NCBI RefSeq assembly: GCF_003410055.1
Contig: NZ_QUZK01000047.1
Location: forward strand, 1-64,000
Length of the DNA stretch: 64,000 nucleotides
Direction: 5' to 3'
Origin: Wenzhouxiangella sediminis
GTDB lineage: Bacteria > Pseudomonadota > Gammaproteobacteria > Xanthomonadales > Wenzhouxiangellaceae
Shown here piece by piece: positions 63,062 through 64,000 of the stretch. The notes under the pieces are model-generated. The model was not told the DNA's origin. It searched no databases and saw nothing but the letters and a program-made list of their open reading frames with translations. The position numbers were made by a program, and so were the translations under genes. Numbering within the stretch: the stretch's first letter is position 1; every line of letters starts with the position of its first letter.

Positions 63062-64000
63062 ATGGCTACAAACGAAGAAAAACCAAAGCGTCACTTCATC
63101 CTTGAGGGAACTGCTGAAACAGAGCAGTTTCGTTCACCGCAGCAAGTCCGCGGAGCGCCCGATGTGCCAGCTCGTGATCGGGGTCAGCATGGTAGCGCAC
63201 TTCTTGGCCAGATTGATGAGCTGCGCCCCCAGGCGGCGGCCGCTCGGGAAGCCCAAGAGGCCGCTGGAGTCGATGAGGGATTTGGGCTTCAAGTTGAATT
63301 TGAAAGTTTCCCTGATATTGAGCTTGCATTTGAATCATTGGCGCGAGAGCGCTCTGGGATTGAGCTGCTAAACGTCCGCCACGAAGATCAGGCCACGCTT
63401 GCAACTGTGTATGTTCCTGATGGGAAGCTTGGCCACTTTGAGAAGCTTATTTCCGAATATCTCGAAGAAAAGCAAGATAGACGCGGACGGCCTCGGGACC
63501 ATAGAAAACTTATCGATACAATTCGACACATTCGCGCCGCGACTCTGAGTGCGCTTTGGACCGATGATCCTGCTGAGTTGCCTGTGGATGATGAAGAAAG
63601 CTTTTGGTGGGAGGTTTGGCTTCCAACCAGAGGCGATCGGGAATCTACCACAGCGCGATTCAAGGAGCTGGCTGAAGGTTTGGGCTTTGAGGTCGCAGCT
63701 GGTGAAGTCCAGTTTCCAGAGCGCACTGTGATTCTTGTCTACGGCTCCGCCGGTCAGGTGAAGGAGTCAATGCTTGCCTTGAACAGCATTGCGGAGCTGA
63801 GGCGAGCGAAGGAGACTGCGGATTTTTTTGACGCGCTAGCCCCTGAGGAGCAACCGGCTTGGCTCGATGAGCTCCTACAGCGGACAAGTGTTCCGGATGA
63901 AGGCTCAGACGTGCCGCACGTTTGCATTTTGGACACAGGCGTGAACCACGGTCATCCACTGGTTGCCACTGCCCTTACGGCTACCGACATGCACACTGTA
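63062..64000 (+). CDS. ietS: Subtilisin-like S8 serine protease, IetS-like (3' end beyond window)
   Basis: 313 residues are visible and the frame is open at the window end. About 285 N-terminal residues are an unassigned, charged domain (starting MATNEEKPKRHFILEGTAET), followed by the S8 Asp motif HVCILDTGVNHGHPLV (Asp291). The His and Ser motifs would lie beyond 64000. The upstream partner is the AAA ATPase. The sequence is more AT-rich than most of the window. Confidence 0.75.
   Translation, partial: MATNEEKPKRHFILEGTAETEQFRSPQQVRGAPDVPARDRGQHGSALLGQIDELRPQAAAAREAQEAAGVDEGFGLQVEFESFPDIELAFESLARERSGIELLNVRHEDQATLATVYVPDGKLGHFEKLISEYLEEKQDRRGRPRDHRKLIDTIRHIRAATLSALWTDDPAELPVDDEESFWWEVWLPTRGDRESTTARFKELAEGLGFEVAAGEVQFPERTVILVYGSAGQVKESMLALNSIAELRRAKETADFFDALAPEEQPAWLDELLQRTSVPDEGSDVPHVCILDTGVNHGHPLVATALTATDMHTV

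Overview
The window reads as a contiguous piece of a GC-rich gammaproteobacterial chromosome. The combination of a PilU-type ATPase, 7TMR-DISM and GGDEF/EAL proteins, exported S9, S46 and M24 peptidases, an X6-type ECF sigma factor next to a TPR-tailed kinase, and GTAGGA-type intergenic repeats suggests a Lysobacterales/Wenzhouxiangella-like or Chromatiales-like organism. That placement is inference from gene content; no rRNA is present. One tRNA-Ala (CGC) gene is seen. No insertion sequence, integrase or CRISPR array was found.

Layout. 0.3-7.1 kb: cold-shock protein, RRM protein, ECF sigma plus membrane Ser/Thr kinase, cupin and GFA-type proteins, an MddA-like methyltransferase convergent with cysteine synthase. 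7.2-13.1 kb: FetAB-like exporter, then a tightly coupled run of a 7TMR-DISM diguanylate cyclase, an FAD amine oxidase, a 67-aa peptide and a borosin-type peptide backbone N-methyltransferase. The last two form a split borosin RiPP locus, the most notable biosynthetic feature here. 13.1-25.4 kb: PLD-family protein, HxlR regulator, M24 peptidase, lipase-like hydrolase, tRNA-Ala, degenerate EAL protein with pilU, a LytS/LytTR two-component pair, a beta-lactamase-fold hydrolase and an SDR. 25.7-32.6 kb: an ATGA/GTGA-coupled operon of an alkyl-DHAP-synthase-like flavoprotein, a GlpD-like dehydrogenase and an FGGY kinase, then thiI and a DUF2784 protein. 32.8-46.9 kb: DUF305/beta-propeller secreted protein, outer-membrane barrel, AbrB-Doc toxin-antitoxin pair, S9 and S46 peptidases, a PhnD-like binding protein paired with a GGDEF-EAL protein, SDR and a second ECF sigma.

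47.2-64 kb is an accessory, defence-rich region. It holds an Xis-type antitoxin with a PIN toxin, a MazG-like pyrophosphohydrolase, a HEPN/MNT pair with a possibly leaderless autoregulated start, a HIT-HNH pair with a decayed duplicate of the HNH 3' end about 1.2 kb downstream, a second HNH gene in operon with a type III-like restriction helicase-nuclease, an NYN nuclease with its own promoter and structured leader, the cognate methyltransferase, and an AAA ATPase plus subtilisin pair matching the IetAS architecture. The last gene runs off the window end. Local base composition becomes visibly more AT-rich in the middle of the methyltransferase and again in the ATPase/protease genes.

Intergenic DNA carries several families of short palindromic repeats (CCCCGG-TCAAG-type, GTCCCGG-type, GTAGGA-type), including an approximately 150-bp duplicated block at 44.4-44.7 kb.
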